This document shows positions 17,760 to 27,731 of a stretch of 64,000 bases of DNA, in pieces. How positions within the stretch are numbered: the stretch's first letter is position 1; every line of letters begins with the position of its first letter. A program made the translations under genes and the position numbers. Source of the stretch: CAWBLP01 sp963789495 (GTDB taxonomy: Bacteria; Pseudomonadota; Alphaproteobacteria; Acetobacterales; Acetobacteraceae). The DNA is taken from assembly GCA_963789495.1 (NCBI GenBank), contig CAWBLP010000005.1, positions 380,533 through 444,532 of the forward strand. Direction: 5' to 3'. The notes beneath the pieces are model-generated. The model had not been told where the DNA came from and made no database searches. It was given only the letters and a program-made list of their open reading frames with translations.

Positions 17760-20594
17760 ATGCTCAGTCCCATCACTCTGCCGAAGGCGCCCGAGGCTGC
17801 TGCCGCGATCCTGTCGGACTCACTCGCAGCACTGGCTAGCGAGCAGGGAGAAGTGCCCCGCGACGCTGCACTAGGCGCGTTCCGCCGCCATCTGGCGCGT
17901 ATCCAGACCTATGTTCGAAACGCCTTTGAACAGGAGCAGCTGACTGGGCTGCAGGCGGCTCGGCTATTGGGTCGGCTGGTCGACGGCGTGATCGCTGCGC
18001 TGCACGCATACGCCACGACTGATACCAGGTTGCAGGGATTCGACCACCTCAGTGTCGCTGCCACCGGCGGGTATGGCCGCGGCGTCCTCGCCCCGTTCAG
18101 CGACATTGACCTGTTGTTTCTTACCGCCGCGGAGCCGTCACCGGCGGTGATGCAGGTGGTCGAGTTCATGTTGTACTTTTTGTGGGATTTGGGTCTGAAG
18201 GTCGGGCACGCGACGCGCTCGATCGACGACTGCCTCGTTGAGGGCGCCAAGGACACGACCATCCGCACCGCGTTGCTGGATGCACGCTATTTGGCGGGCG
18301 ACGCCACGCAGTTCGGTGCTTTTCATCAGCGGTTTCGTGCGGCCTGCGCTGAAGCTGGAGTTGCCGACTATATCGTCGCGAAACAGGCTGAGCGGGCGGC
18401 ACGTCATCGGAGATATGGCGACAGTCCATTTCTGGTGGAACCGAACGTCAAGGAGGGCCGCGGCGGACTACGTGACCTGCAGACGCTGTATTGGATCGCA
18501 CGCTATGTGTACGACACCAAGACGATGGGCGAATTGGCTGATGTCGGCGATGTGCTGAGCCAGGCCGAGGCGCGTCATGGGCGGCGCGCCTGGGAGTTCC
18601 TCTGGACCGTGCGGTTCCATCTGCACTACGTCGCCGGCCGCGCCGAAGAACGCCTGACGTTCGATCTGCAACCGGTGGTCGGCGCGCGAATGGGCTATAC
18701 GCGCCACGGCATGCAGGAAGGCGTCGAGCGCTTCATGCGCCATTATTTTCTGACCGCTCGCGAAGTCGTTCGTCTGACCCGCGTGCTGGAACCCGGCATT
18801 CTGCGCGATGCGCTGGGCCCGCCGGCCGTGGCTAAGGAAACCGATCAGGCACTGATCGCTTGTGGCTTTGTCCTGGCGGAAGGCAAGCTGATGCCGGTCA
18901 GAGGCCGTGACTTTGATGAAGAGCCGCTGCAGATGCTGCGTATCCTGCAGGTGGCGCGGAACCGTGCACTGGAGCTGCATCCGCTCGCCCATCGCTCGTT
19001 GATCCAGAATGAGCGTCGCGCGATCGGACTGCGCGGCAATCCGAAAGCAGCCGCGATTTTCATGGATCTGCTGTGTGGGCAGGAGCCGGATCGTCACCGC
19101 AGTGGCCCGCATACCGGCGGCTGCAACGCCGACGGCGCCCGCTGGCTCTCAATCCTCAACGAAACCGGTCTGCTGGGCCGCTTCCTCCCCGACTGGGCGC
19201 GTATCGTCGGGCAGATGCAATTCGACACCTATCATGTGTTCACCGTTGATGAGCACACGATCGAAGCGGTGCGCGTGCTCAATGCCCTGGAGCGCAAGGA
19301 GCTTGCGCAGATCGCACCGGTCGCTTCCGACCTGGTAGATCATCTGCAGTCGCGGCGTGCGCTGTACCTCGCAATGCTGCTGCATGATATTGCCAAGGGG
19401 CGAGGCGGCGATCATTCGGTGATCGGTGCCGAAGTGGCGCTGGAAGTCGGGCCGGCATTGGGGTTGACGGCGGAGGAAACGGAAACCGTTTCCTGGCTGG
19501 TCCTGCACCATCTTCTGCTGAACCAGACCGCGTTCAAACGCGACATCGACGATCCGAAGACGATCCTGGACCTGGCGGACACAATTCAGTCGCCAGAGCG
19601 GTTGCGCCTGCTGCTGATCCTGACGGTCGCCGACATGCGCGCGGTCTCCGCCAAGGTGTGGAACGGCTGGAAGGCTACGCTGCTGCGTGAACTGTATACA
19701 CGCGTCGCCGAGGTACTGGCTGGTGGGTTGTCCACCACAGAACGCGATGTGCGCGTGCAGCGCGCCAAGGAAGCTGCGGCGGGGTTGCTGATCGACTGGT
19801 CGCCTGCCGACATCATGCGGTTCACCGAGCTCGGATATCCTGGCTACTGGTTATCGTTCGATCCGGAAAGCCACGCTCGGCACGCAAGGCTGATTCGCGA
19901 CGCTGAGGCCCGCAATGCACCGTTGACTGTCGATACACAGCCCCTGCCGGCACGGGCTGTGACCGAAGTGACGATCTATGCCGCCGACCACGCCGGACTG
20001 TTCAGCAAGATCTCAGGCGCGCTGGCGGTGGCCGGTGCGTCCATCGTTGATGCGCGCATTCACACCATGACCAATGGCATGGCTCTGGACACGTTCTGGA
20101 TCCAGGATGCGGCGGGAGGCACCTTCGATGCACCGCATCGCCTGGCGCGTCTATCAGTGCTGATCGAGCAGGCACTGTCGGGTCGGCTGCGCCTGGCGTC
20201 GGAGATCCGCAAGCTGTCTAAAGTGGTGGTGGGCCGTCGCATGCGCGCGATCCACGTGCCGCCACGCGTGGTGATCGATAATCACGCGTCTAATACCTAT
20301 ACGGTGCTGGAGGTAAATGGCCGTGATCGGCCGGGCCTGCTGCATGATGTCACTGCCGCGATCAGCGATCAGGGCATGCAGATCGCGTCGGCCCATGTCA
20401 CCACTTATGGCGTGCGCGCGGTGGACGTGTTCTATGTGAAGGATGTGTTCGGACTGAAGGCGGAAAACGAACGCAAGCTGGCGAACCTGCGTGACGCGCT
20501 GCTAAAGGCTTTGGAACCGCCGCCCGAAGAGGGTTCGCCGCCGATGCCTCTGCCGGTGCCGGCACGCAAGCGCCGGCGTGCCGCGGCGGGCTAA
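17760..20594 (+). CDS. glnD: bifunctional [protein-PII] uridylyltransferase/uridylyl-removing enzyme
   Basis: 944-residue GlnD, the nitrogen sensor that adds UMP to PII when glutamine is low and removes it when glutamine is high. The nucleotidyltransferase motif GGYGRGVLAPFSDIDLLFL is at residues 103-121. It is followed by a linker containing VKEGRGGLRDLQTLYWIARY. The HD hydrolase motif MLLHDIAKGRGGDHS is near residue 540. Two C-terminal ACT domains (VTIYAADHAGLFSKISGALA near 735, and LEVNGRDRPGLLHDVTAAIS near 848) bind glutamine. Length and domain order are normal. Only 14 bp separate it from mutS, so co-transcription is likely. Confidence 0.97.
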   Translation: MLSPITLPKAPEAAAAILSDSLAALASEQGEVPRDAALGAFRRHLARIQTYVRNAFEQEQLTGLQAARLLGRLVDGVIAALHAYATTDTRLQGFDHLSVAATGGYGRGVLAPFSDIDLLFLTAAEPSPAVMQVVEFMLYFLWDLGLKVGHATRSIDDCLVEGAKDTTIRTALLDARYLAGDATQFGAFHQRFRAACAEAGVADYIVAKQAERAARHRRYGDSPFLVEPNVKEGRGGLRDLQTLYWIARYVYDTKTMGELADVGDVLSQAEARHGRRAWEFLWTVRFHLHYVAGRAEERLTFDLQPVVGARMGYTRHGMQEGVERFMRHYFLTAREVVRLTRVLEPGILRDALGPPAVAKETDQALIACGFVLAEGKLMPVRGRDFDEEPLQMLRILQVARNRALELHPLAHRSLIQNERRAIGLRGNPKAAAIFMDLLCGQEPDRHRSGPHTGGCNADGARWLSILNETGLLGRFLPDWARIVGQMQFDTYHVFTVDEHTIEAVRVLNALERKELAQIAPVASDLVDHLQSRRALYLAMLLHDIAKGRGGDHSVIGAEVALEVGPALGLTAEETETVSWLVLHHLLLNQTAFKRDIDDPKTILDLADTIQSPERLRLLLILTVADMRAVSAKVWNGWKATLLRELYTRVAEVLAGGLSTTERDVRVQRAKEAAAGLLIDWSPADIMRFTELGYPGYWLSFDPESHARHARLIRDAEARNAPLTVDTQPLPARAVTEVTIYAADHAGLFSKISGALAVAGASIVDARIHTMTNGMALDTFWIQDAAGGTFDAPHRLARLSVLIEQALSGRLRLASEIRKLSKVVVGRRMRAIHVPPRVVIDNHASNTYTVLEVNGRDRPGLLHDVTAAISDQGMQIASAHVTTYGVRAVDVFYVKDVFGLKAENERKLANLRDALLKALEPPPEEGSPPMPLPVPARKRRRAAAG

Positions 20595-20718
20595 GCCGGG
20601 GCCGCGGCAGACCCCGCGCCGGTCTGACGTTCCTGGGCAATGCAATCGGACGGGCGCGGCGCATAGCCTCGATGCTTACTGCATTGGATCGCAGCGCCTC
20701 GGCCCATCGGCAGCGATG

Positions 20719-21759
20719 CTACCCCGCTAGTTCGTGCCGGACCATCGCCGCGCCCTCGGCCAATGCGCGCAACTTGCCGAATGCGGTCGCCCGCGGGAGG
20801 TATTTCATGCCGCAATCGGGTGCCGGGATCAGCCGTTCCGCCGCCACATAGCGCAGGCCTTCGCGAATACGCGCTGCCACCTGTGCAGCGGTCTCCACCG
20901 TCGCATCGCCGAGATCGATCACACCGAGCATGATCTGCTTATTTGAAAGGTCCCGAAGCACGCCAAGGTCGAGCTTCGGTTGCGCGGCTTCAAGCGATAT
21001 CTGTTGAGCTACCGTATCGGACAGTTGTGGCAAGAAGCTGTAGCCGCTGGGCTTGTTTGTCACCACCGCAGCGTAGCCGAAACATAGATGAATGACGGTT
21101 GGACCCTCGATCCCTTCCAGCGCGCGGTTGATCGCGCGGATGCCGTAGCGGATTGCCTTGTCGGGGGCGGTGCGCACCCAGGGTTCGTCCAGCTGCACCA
21201 CGTCCACGCCGGTCGCTTTCAGCGTTCGGAGTTCTTCATTGACGGCGATGGCGTAATCCATCGCCATCTCTTCTTCGTCGGCATAGAACTCGTTGCGAGC
21301 CTGCTGCGACAGGGTGAAGGGGCCTGGCAGCGTGATTTTCGTCGCATGGTCGGTGTTGGCCAGCAGGAACTGCGCGTCGCGCAGCTCCACCGCTTCCCGC
21401 CGACGGATCTTGCCCACGACCCGCGGCACCGGGGTGGCACGTCCGGCCTGCGAGCGCACCTCCCCAGGATGCTCCGCGTCGATCCCTTCCAGCGCCAGCG
21501 CGAACCGGTTGGAGTAGCTTTCGCGCCGTACTTCGCCATCGGTGATGATGTCGATCCCCGCGCGCTCCATGTCGCGCATTGCGAGAACGGTTCCGTCATC
21601 CTGCGCCTGTTCTAGCCAGGGTTCGGCGACACGCCAGACATCGGCGGCGTGCGTGCGCGGCACGCCATGCGCGTGCAGGGTCGCGCGGTCGACCAGCCAG
21701 TCTGGCTGCGGGTAGCTACCGACGACGGTGGTCGGCAGCAGGTGAGTCGGGTACGACAT
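20719..21759 (-). CDS. MetE-like (cobalamin-independent methionine synthase C-terminal domain) protein
   Basis: 346-residue single-domain protein of the UROD/MetE-like family. It has the N-terminal TTVVGSYPQPDWLVDR start, the substrate segment GIDIITDGEVRRESYSNRF, the VDVVQLDEPWV strand and, near the end, the zinc-ligand pattern LIPAPDCGMKYLPR. It corresponds to the catalytic C-terminal half of MetE without the N-terminal half. Such proteins act as methyltransferases in methionine or thiol metabolism, often with non-folate donors. It is divergent from nothing nearby: the gene ahead (21923-24199) runs the same way. Frame intact. The precise methyl donor is not predictable. Confidence 0.85.
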   Translation of the reverse strand: MSYPTHLLPTTVVGSYPQPDWLVDRATLHAHGVPRTHAADVWRVAEPWLEQAQDDGTVLAMRDMERAGIDIITDGEVRRESYSNRFALALEGIDAEHPGEVRSQAGRATPVPRVVGKIRRREAVELRDAQFLLANTDHATKITLPGPFTLSQQARNEFYADEEEMAMDYAIAVNEELRTLKATGVDVVQLDEPWVRTAPDKAIRYGIRAINRALEGIEGPTVIHLCFGYAAVVTNKPSGYSFLPQLSDTVAQQISLEAAQPKLDLGVLRDLSNKQIMLGVIDLGDATVETAAQVAARIREGLRYVAAERLIPAPDCGMKYLPRATAFGKLRALAEGAAMVRHELAG

Positions 21760-21922
21760 GAACTGGCTTCCTCCCGCAAGCGCCTGGCGGGATTATAGCA
21801 CGGCTATCGGCATGTTGCTCTGGTGTGAACTGGTCGGAATGGCGCGTTCGCCTCCTCAGTCCAGCGGCAACGCCAACGGGATGAATGCAGCAATTTGCTC
21901 AGGTTTGCGCCCGCCGCTGCCC

Positions 21923-22702
21923 TCAGCTCGGCATCGCGTGGATCCGCCGCAGGAACTCTTTGGAGCGTGTGTGTTGGGGATTGCCGAAGAACGTCTTGGG
22001 GTCTGCGTCTTCCAGCACGCGTCCGCTGTCCATGAACAGGATGCGGGTGCCGACCTCCCGGGCAAATTGCATCTCGTGCGTGACGACTAGCATCGTCATG
22101 CCGTCCTCTGCCAAGCTGCGGATCACTTCCAGCACTTCGCCCACAAGTTCCGGATCCAATGCCGAAGTCGGCTCGTCGAACAGGATCAGCACCGGACGCA
22201 TGGCCATTGCGCGGGCGATCGCGACGCGCTGCTGCTGGCCGCCAGACAACTGCGCGGGCCGTTTCATCATGTGGTCGGATAGCCGGACGCGGGCAAGTTG
22301 CTCGCTGGCCATTGCCCTTGCCTCGGCAGGGCGCATGCCCAGGACGCGGCGGGGACCGATGGCCACATTTTCCAGCGCGGTCAGATGCGCGAACAGGTTG
22401 AAGCGCTGGAACACCATACCGATACGACGGCGCTTGCGTGCGGTGCCGAGCGGCGAGTCGGCGACGAGCCTCCCGTCGCGCCGCTCGCCCGCCATGTTGA
22501 TGCCCTCAAGCAGTACTTCGCCTTCAGACGGCAGCTCGATTCGGTTCACGCAGCGCAGCAGCGTCGATTTCCCCGCGCCGCTGGGCCCAATAATCATGAC
22601 GATCTCGCCCTGCATCACCTGCAGGTTGACCCGATCCACCACCGGGATGTCGCCAAAGATCTTCGACAGGCTGTGGATGCTCAGCAGCGGCGCGGCGTTC
22701 AT
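21923..22702 (-). CDS. polar amino-acid ABC transporter ATP-binding protein (GlnQ/HisP-like)
   Basis: 259 residues from ATG 22702, chosen because it overlaps the permease stop (ATGA) and begins MNAAPLLSIHSLSKIFGD; a longer frame exists upstream. It carries Walker A GPSGAGKST, the Q-loop MVFQRFNLFAHL, the ABC signature LSGGQQQRVAIARA, Walker B VLILFDEPTSALD and the switch TMLVVTHEM. It powers import through the permease encoded at 22699-23349, with the binding protein at 23362-24199. Its C-terminus HTRSKEFLRRI is typical of the polar amino-acid subfamily. Intact. Confidence 0.92.
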   Translation of the reverse strand: MNAAPLLSIHSLSKIFGDIPVVDRVNLQVMQGEIVMIIGPSGAGKSTLLRCVNRIELPSEGEVLLEGINMAGERRDGRLVADSPLGTARKRRRIGMVFQRFNLFAHLTALENVAIGPRRVLGMRPAEARAMASEQLARVRLSDHMMKRPAQLSGGQQQRVAIARAMAMRPVLILFDEPTSALDPELVGEVLEVIRSLAEDGMTMLVVTHEMQFAREVGTRILFMDSGRVLEDADPKTFFGNPQHTRSKEFLRRIHAMPS

Positions 22703-23349
22703 GCCAGGCGCTTCTCCAGGTATTCCGAGCACCACGACAGCACCGAGATGATGACCAGATAGTAGACGGCCAGCGCGGCGTACAATTCGAATGGCACGAA
22801 GCGTTCCGCGATGATCACCTGGGCAGAGCGTGTCAGTTCAGTGATCGAGATCACCGACAGCAGGGAGGAGCTCTTGACCAGCGTGATGACTTCATTGGTC
22901 AACGGCGGCGTGATGCGGCGCAGTGACTGCGGCAGCAGAATGAACAGGATGGACTGACGGTTGGTCATGCCGATGGACAAGGCTGCTTCGGTCTGACCTG
23001 CATCGATCGATTGCAGACCAGCACGCACGATTTCAGCGATGAAACCGGCGGAGTTGAAGGCCAGCGCAACCACGCCGCTCCAGAAAGCGGACAGTTCAAA
23101 GCCGATACGGGGCAAAGCGAAGTAGACCAGAAAGATCTGCACCAGCGCCGGTGTGCCGCGCACGAAATACACATAGGCGCGGATGATAGCTTTCAGCACA
23201 CCGAGATCGGAGGCGCTGATCAAGCCCATGATCAGGCCGACGAACGACGCCACTGCCATGGCGCAGAGGGAAATCTCCAGGGTGACGACGGCACCCTGGA
23301 GCATGTACGGGACGGCATACCAAATGGCGCCCCAGTCGAAGTCACCCAT
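22699..23349 (-). CDS. polar amino-acid ABC transporter permease
   Basis: 216-residue inner-membrane permease (His/Glu/Gln/Arg/opine type). It opens with the family pattern GDFDWGAIWYAVPYMLQGAV, followed by a TM segment, then IIRAYVYFVRGTPALVQIFLVYF. It has the EAA loop QSIDAGQTEAALSIGMTNRQ before LPQSLRRITPPL. It forms the channel with the ATPase whose gene overlaps its stop and takes solute from the binding protein encoded 12 bp upstream. Frame intact. Only one permease gene is present, so a homodimer is expected. Confidence 0.92.
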   Translation of the reverse strand: MGDFDWGAIWYAVPYMLQGAVVTLEISLCAMAVASFVGLIMGLISASDLGVLKAIIRAYVYFVRGTPALVQIFLVYFALPRIGFELSAFWSGVVALAFNSAGFIAEIVRAGLQSIDAGQTEAALSIGMTNRQSILFILLPQSLRRITPPLTNEVITLVKSSSLLSVISITELTRSAQVIIAERFVPFELYAALAVYYLVIISVLSWCSEYLEKRLA

Positions 23350-23361
23350 TTTAGCGCGATA

Positions 23362-24199
23362 TCAGGGCAGCACGTCCGGCACTTTGTCGGGTGTGGGCAT
23401 GGTGCCACCGAACCATTTTTCCTGCAGCTTGGCGAGTGTGCCGTCTTTTTTCAGCTGGCCGAGCTGATCACTGAAATAGTCGCGCATGGTGGCGTCTTCC
23501 TTGCGGAAGGCCATGCCGAAATAGGCGGTGATATCGGAAATGCCTGGCAGGATCTTGAATTTTCCTGGGGCGTCATGCATCACGACCATCATGGTGGATT
23601 TCGAGTTCACCACGGCATCAATGCGCTTGTTGAGCAGGTCCTGATAGGCTTCGGGGTAGTGCTCGTACTGTTTGACGTCCTTGTAGCCAGGCTTGCCTGC
23701 GGCTTTCAGCTTGGCTTCGAAGGCCTTGATCACGCCGGAGGCGGCGCTGCCGATCTGCACGCCGACGACTTTGCCGGACAGATCGTCGGCCGCCTTGATG
23801 TGCGTTTCACCGGCGCGCAGCAGGATGACGTTGCTGGCATCCGCATAGGGCATAGTGAACAGCACCTTCTCCGCCCGTTCCTTGGTGATTGTCATGGCGG
23901 AGATGATGCAATCGAACTTCTTGGCGTAGAGCGCGGGTATGATGCCGTTCCACGCGGTATCGACCAATTGCGCCTTCACACCAAGGTTCTTGGTAATGAT
24001 CTCGATGATATCGGGATCGTAGCCGATGATCTTGCCGTCCTTGAAAAATTCGTACGGGTACGTAGGCGGCTTCCATGCCGACGACCAGCGTGCCGCGCTT
24101 TTTCACCTCGTCCAGAGTATCAGCATGGGCTTGGCGGGTGGAGGATAGGCCGATCAGACCCGCCGCGCCGGCACCGGTCAAAAGCGATCGTCGAAACAT
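23362..24199 (-). pseudogene. polar amino-acid ABC substrate-binding protein, one +1 frameshift
   Basis: Periplasmic binding protein of about 278 codons, first gene of the operon with the permease and ATPase. From ATG 24199 it has a signal peptide (FRRSLLTGAGAAGLIGLSST, then RQAHA) and then TLDEVKKRGTLVVGMEAAYV. There, one extra C in GTACCCGTACG near 24057 breaks the frame. The other frame resumes PYEFFKDGKIIGYDPDIIE, then MKAQLVDTAWNGIIPALYAK and so on to 23362. Apart from this the family-3 binding fold looks whole, including TITKERAEKVLFTMPY. As read, only a short N-terminal peptide would be made, disabling the importer. Sequence error is a real alternative because the downstream genes are intact. 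Confidence 0.8.
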
Positions 24200-24373
24200 G
24201 AAGCAACCCCTGGGTTGGTATTGATTTGCCTGGGACCAAGCAACCGCCGTGCCAATAGTGGTGCAGAGATCGGTGGGCCGCGGGGCGGGGCGTCGCAATC
24301 GAACCGCGGGTACTGGCATAGAATTTGCTGCCTCGAAGCGTGGCTTTCCAGACAACACAGACGAGGGTGAACG

Positions 24374-25678
24374 ATGACCAGCAAGCCGCTGCATCTGGGT
24401 TGGTTCATGAATTTCACCGCCGGCGAGTGGGATCATCCGCTATCTGTCGGCGGGTCTCCGTGGGACGGCAGCTTCTATGTAGACATGGCGCGGGCGTTGG
24501 AACGGGCCTGCTTCGACTACATCATGATTGAGGACACGCTGATGGTGTCCGAGATATATGGTGACAGCGCCGAGGCCGCCTTGAAGCACACGCTGCAGGT
24601 GCCGAAGCACGATCCATCGCCGCTTGCAGCCATCATTAGCGCGGCCACACGAAACCTTGGTGTGGTCGCCACTTTTTCCACCCTAGCATACCCGCCGTTC
24701 ATGCTGGCGCGACTGTGCACGACGTTGGACCACATGGCAGGAGGGCGCTTTGGTTGGAACATCGTGACCAGTGGTGAGGATGCGGCCGCACAGAATTTCG
24801 GCATGGACAAGCTGCCACCGCGTGAACAGCGCTACGCGATGGCGGACGAGTACGTCGACCTAGTCTGCCAGTTGTTCAATTCCTGGGACGCGGACGCCGT
24901 GGTGATGGACCGCGAGACCGGCACCTATGCGGATTATCGCAAGGTCCATCCGGTCAATTTTGAAGGTCAGTTCTTCAAGGTGCGTGGACCGCTGAACACG
25001 GTGCGGTCGCCACAGGGGCGTCCGGTGTTCGTGCAGGCCGGTGGATCGCCGCGTGGCCGGGCATTCGCGGCGCGGCACGCGGATTCGATCATCGCGACCG
25101 CCAACGGTGTCGCCGGAATGAAGGCGTATCGCGACGACGTGCGGAAGCACGCGGCCTCGTTCGGACGCAATCCCGATGACATCAAGGTGCTGTTTCTGGT
25201 CTATCCGGTGATCGCCGAGACCGATGCTGAGGCCTATGCGAAGCGTGATCGCATGATCTCGTCGCCAGGGTTCATAGAGCGGGCCCTCGCCAGTGTTTCC
25301 ACCGTTACCGACATCGACTTTTCTCAATTCCCGCTGGATGAGCCGTTGCCGCACCTCACCACGAACGGCGAGCAGGGCTCGCTGGATAAGTTCGCGCAAT
25401 GGGGCAGCGGCAAGACTTTGCGGCAGCTTGCAATGGATCGATTCAGTACGGTGGATGTGGATCTGATCGGTTCACCAGACACGGTGGCCGAACGCATGGG
25501 CCAGATTGCGGAGGCAGTGGGCGGTGATGGTTTCCTCATCAGCACACCGTTCCAGCGCACGAGCCGGCGCTTCATCAATGAGGTGACGGAGGGTCTGGTG
25601 CCGGCGCTGCAGCGCCGTGGGCTGGCGCGCACCGCCTACTCGGGCGGGACATTGCGGCAGACCCTGACAGAGTTCTGA
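24374..25678 (+). CDS. FMN-dependent monooxygenase (NtaA/SnaA/DszA family)
   Basis: 434-residue luciferase-like flavin monooxygenase. Family marks include LHLGWFMNFTAGEWDHP at the start, YIMIEDTLMVSE, the flavin-site segment LDHMAGGRFGWNIVTSGEDA and RPVFVQAGGSPRGRAFAARH. It uses FMNH2 from a separate reductase and O2 to oxidise amines, sulfones or chelators such as nitrilotriacetate. No reductase gene adjoins it. It is divergent from the amino-acid importer operon, with 174 bp between, suggesting joint regulation. GAGGGTGAACG precedes the ATG. Frame intact; substrate unknown. Confidence 0.87.
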   Translation: MTSKPLHLGWFMNFTAGEWDHPLSVGGSPWDGSFYVDMARALERACFDYIMIEDTLMVSEIYGDSAEAALKHTLQVPKHDPSPLAAIISAATRNLGVVATFSTLAYPPFMLARLCTTLDHMAGGRFGWNIVTSGEDAAAQNFGMDKLPPREQRYAMADEYVDLVCQLFNSWDADAVVMDRETGTYADYRKVHPVNFEGQFFKVRGPLNTVRSPQGRPVFVQAGGSPRGRAFAARHADSIIATANGVAGMKAYRDDVRKHAASFGRNPDDIKVLFLVYPVIAETDAEAYAKRDRMISSPGFIERALASVSTVTDIDFSQFPLDEPLPHLTTNGEQGSLDKFAQWGSGKTLRQLAMDRFSTVDVDLIGSPDTVAERMGQIAEAVGGDGFLISTPFQRTSRRFINEVTEGLVPALQRRGLARTAYSGGTLRQTLTEF

Positions 25679-26026
25679 CAGCGATCGCTACGGCTTCGGC
25701 AGGCGTCTGGACCGGAGCTCACCGCAAGCGCTCTACGCGGCTAGGCCGAGCCCGCATGAGCGCACAGAATTTGATCACTATACTGCTCATAAATCGGGCT
25801 ATTCGGGATATGACTCACTCCATTTGCCCTCAAACCGGTCCGAGTCGCCACTTTGCCACGCATAGAGCCGCGCTCGTCTGAGTGCCAGGAGTGCAGCTTA
25901 CCGAGGCGTTAACCACTGGCCCCCGCTTGGCCGCCTGTCACAACGAGGGTTTTCCCCGGGGGTGCAGGGGCGGGACAGGAGGACGGCTCCGATCGCCTCC
26001 GCCGTTGTCAGTCTGCTCGGATTGCG
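25679..26026. other. intergenic gap, no gene seen
   Basis: 348 bp between convergent genes. It has an AT-richer patch around 25770-25830 but no credible coding frame, tRNA shape or strong terminator hairpin. A G/C-rich run near 25945-25980 might serve as a bidirectional terminator, without a U-tract. Confidence 0.5.
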
Positions 26027-26626
26027 TCAGGCGATCTGGAAGTGGGCCTCTGTAGGTTTGCCGGCGCGGCCGTTGATCGGCAGGATATCCTGCGGACAGG
26101 CGGAGAAGGCGATCACGAGGTCGATCTCTGCCCGTAGGAGGATGTAGCTTCCTGGGGTGGAAACCGGTGGATCGAACGACAACGTCCCTTCCATCGTCCA
26201 TGGAATATTCATGAACAGGTTCAAAGGACTCGGAGTTTCAGGCGCGGTCAAGCCTATGCCGCGCATCGCCTGCGCCAAATTATCTGTGCAATTGTCATGG
26301 TAGTCGGTGCAGCCCAGCCCGTGGTAACGATAGATGTCGCAGGCGGCCATCAACGTGTCGTGGATGCCGCCGGATGTGTCCTCCAGCACGGTGAGGATCT
26401 GCCGGCGGTAGTTGGTCAACAGCACGTCGCCTACTCTAGGGATCAGCCGCTGCATTCCCGCCCGGGTGTGCTCCATTGACATGAATTCGTTCAGGTCGAA
26501 GCGGTTGAACGCCCAGGTGTCCACCACCTGCTCACCATGCGTGTTGATGACCTTGATTGTCTGCCCCTGAGCGACGAACACGGCCTTGCCGCTGCGGGCC
26601 GGGATGGTAATCAGGCTGTCAGACAT
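26027..26626 (-). CDS. DUF1989 (urea carboxylase-associated family) protein
   Basis: 199-residue protein of the DUF1989 family. Characteristic segments are IPARSGKAVFVAQGQTIKVI, then VVDTWAFNRFDLNEFMSMEHTR, and the cysteine-containing CDIYRYHGLGCTDYHDNC followed by NLAQAM. SPLNLFMNIPW is also typical. Family members are linked to urea/guanidine carboxylase operons, where their chemistry is only partly understood. Here no carboxylase is present; neighbours are an SDR epimerase (22 bp upstream on the same strand) and two amino-acid importers. The role is therefore inferred only as nitrogen-compound metabolism. Intact. Confidence 0.85.
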   Translation of the reverse strand: MSDSLITIPARSGKAVFVAQGQTIKVINTHGEQVVDTWAFNRFDLNEFMSMEHTRAGMQRLIPRVGDVLLTNYRRQILTVLEDTSGGIHDTLMAACDIYRYHGLGCTDYHDNCTDNLAQAMRGIGLTAPETPSPLNLFMNIPWTMEGTLSFDPPVSTPGSYILLRAEIDLVIAFSACPQDILPINGRAGKPTEAHFQIA

Positions 26627-26647
26627 GCGAGAAGCTCCCTGTTGAAG

Positions 26648-27514
26648 TCAGGCAACGGGCGTTGCGATTTGCGGGTCGGGCCAATGGGTGGTCGGGGTCC
26701 AGTCCAATCTGGCCTGCGCGGCGGCGTGGCTGATGGGTGAGGCGCGCGGCAGCCGCTCAAACAGTGCGGTGTCACGGACCGGGATCGATAGCCCGTACAA
26801 GGCTTCCAGCCGTGTTACAGTCGGTTCGGTTGCGAATGAGTCGGCGGCTGCCAGGAAGAAAGTCTCGAAACCGCGGTAATCAAGGGTAGCGGCAGCGGCG
26901 AAGGCACGGGCGCAGTCTTCCGGCCCGACATAGGCGCGCAGATAGGGTATCGGTTCGTCACGCCCCTGCGGGCCTGGCTCGCCGGCCATGAACGCCGCCA
27001 TGTCAGGAAAGGCGACGAAGCAGGGACGGATCACCAGCACCTCCATCCCGCGACGGGTGAAGCTCTCGGCAATGCGTTCTCCGCACAACTTGCTGAGTCC
27101 GTAGGCATCGGTCGGTCGGGGCGGATGCGCCTCATCGATCGGCAGATAACACGGCGGCATGTGGGGATTGGTATGATCCTGGCCGGTGACCGAACTGCTG
27201 GAGCAGTGTATCACCCGCCGAACACCGACCTGCAGGCTCGCTTCGAACAGGTTCCAGGTGCCGATCGTGTTGACCTGCATGGTGGCGGCGTCGTCGGTGG
27301 CAACCGAGCGGTCGATACCTCCGAGATGCACGACCACCTCAACACCATCGAGTGCCGCGATCAACCCGGCACGGTCGAGCAGATCGGCCTGTCGATAGGC
27401 GCCGTCGGTACCATTGGCAGCGGCCAGATCCAGCACGCGCGGGGCATGATCCGCGAGCGCGCGAACGACGTAACGGCCGAGCCGTCCGAGACCGCCGGTG
27501 ATTGCGATGCGCAT
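26648..27514 (-). CDS. NAD-dependent epimerase/dehydratase (extended SDR)
   Basis: 288-residue extended short-chain dehydrogenase. The N-terminal Rossmann motif is ITGGLGRLGRYVVRAL. Catalytic residues are seen as the serine in HCSSSSVTG and the YGLSK tetrad (Tyr, Lys). An acidic residue after the second strand favours NAD: RVLDLAAANG. It acts on a nucleotide-sugar or small carbonyl substrate in the cytosol. It is upstream of the DUF1989 gene with a 21 bp gap, so the two are likely one transcript, divergent from the second amino-acid importer. Intact; substrate unknown. Confidence 0.83.
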   Translation of the reverse strand: MRIAITGGLGRLGRYVVRALADHAPRVLDLAAANGTDGAYRQADLLDRAGLIAALDGVEVVVHLGGIDRSVATDDAATMQVNTIGTWNLFEASLQVGVRRVIHCSSSSVTGQDHTNPHMPPCYLPIDEAHPPRPTDAYGLSKLCGERIAESFTRRGMEVLVIRPCFVAFPDMAAFMAGEPGPQGRDEPIPYLRAYVGPEDCARAFAAAATLDYRGFETFFLAAADSFATEPTVTRLEALYGLSIPVRDTALFERLPRASPISHAAAQARLDWTPTTHWPDPQIATPVA

Positions 27515-27731
27515 TGATGCTGTCCTTCAGATGATCAGATCATCAGCATACAAATGATTGCCGATTGAGCGCTATGGCGAAGTTTACGGCAGCGCGGTGT
27601 GGGTCCGATCGATAATGCGGCATCTTTATCCGCTTTCCAGCGACTTCTCGGCTCGCCAGCTTTGGTACGTGCCTTGCTTGTTGGCAGATATCGCCGACGG
27701 ATTGACCGGCTCGCTGGGTGAAGGACGCTGC

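Noticed and set aside
25938..26201. Minus-strand frame of 87 codons overlapping the DUF1989 gene end
   Set aside because: It is out of frame with a well-supported gene and has no ribosome site or family pattern.
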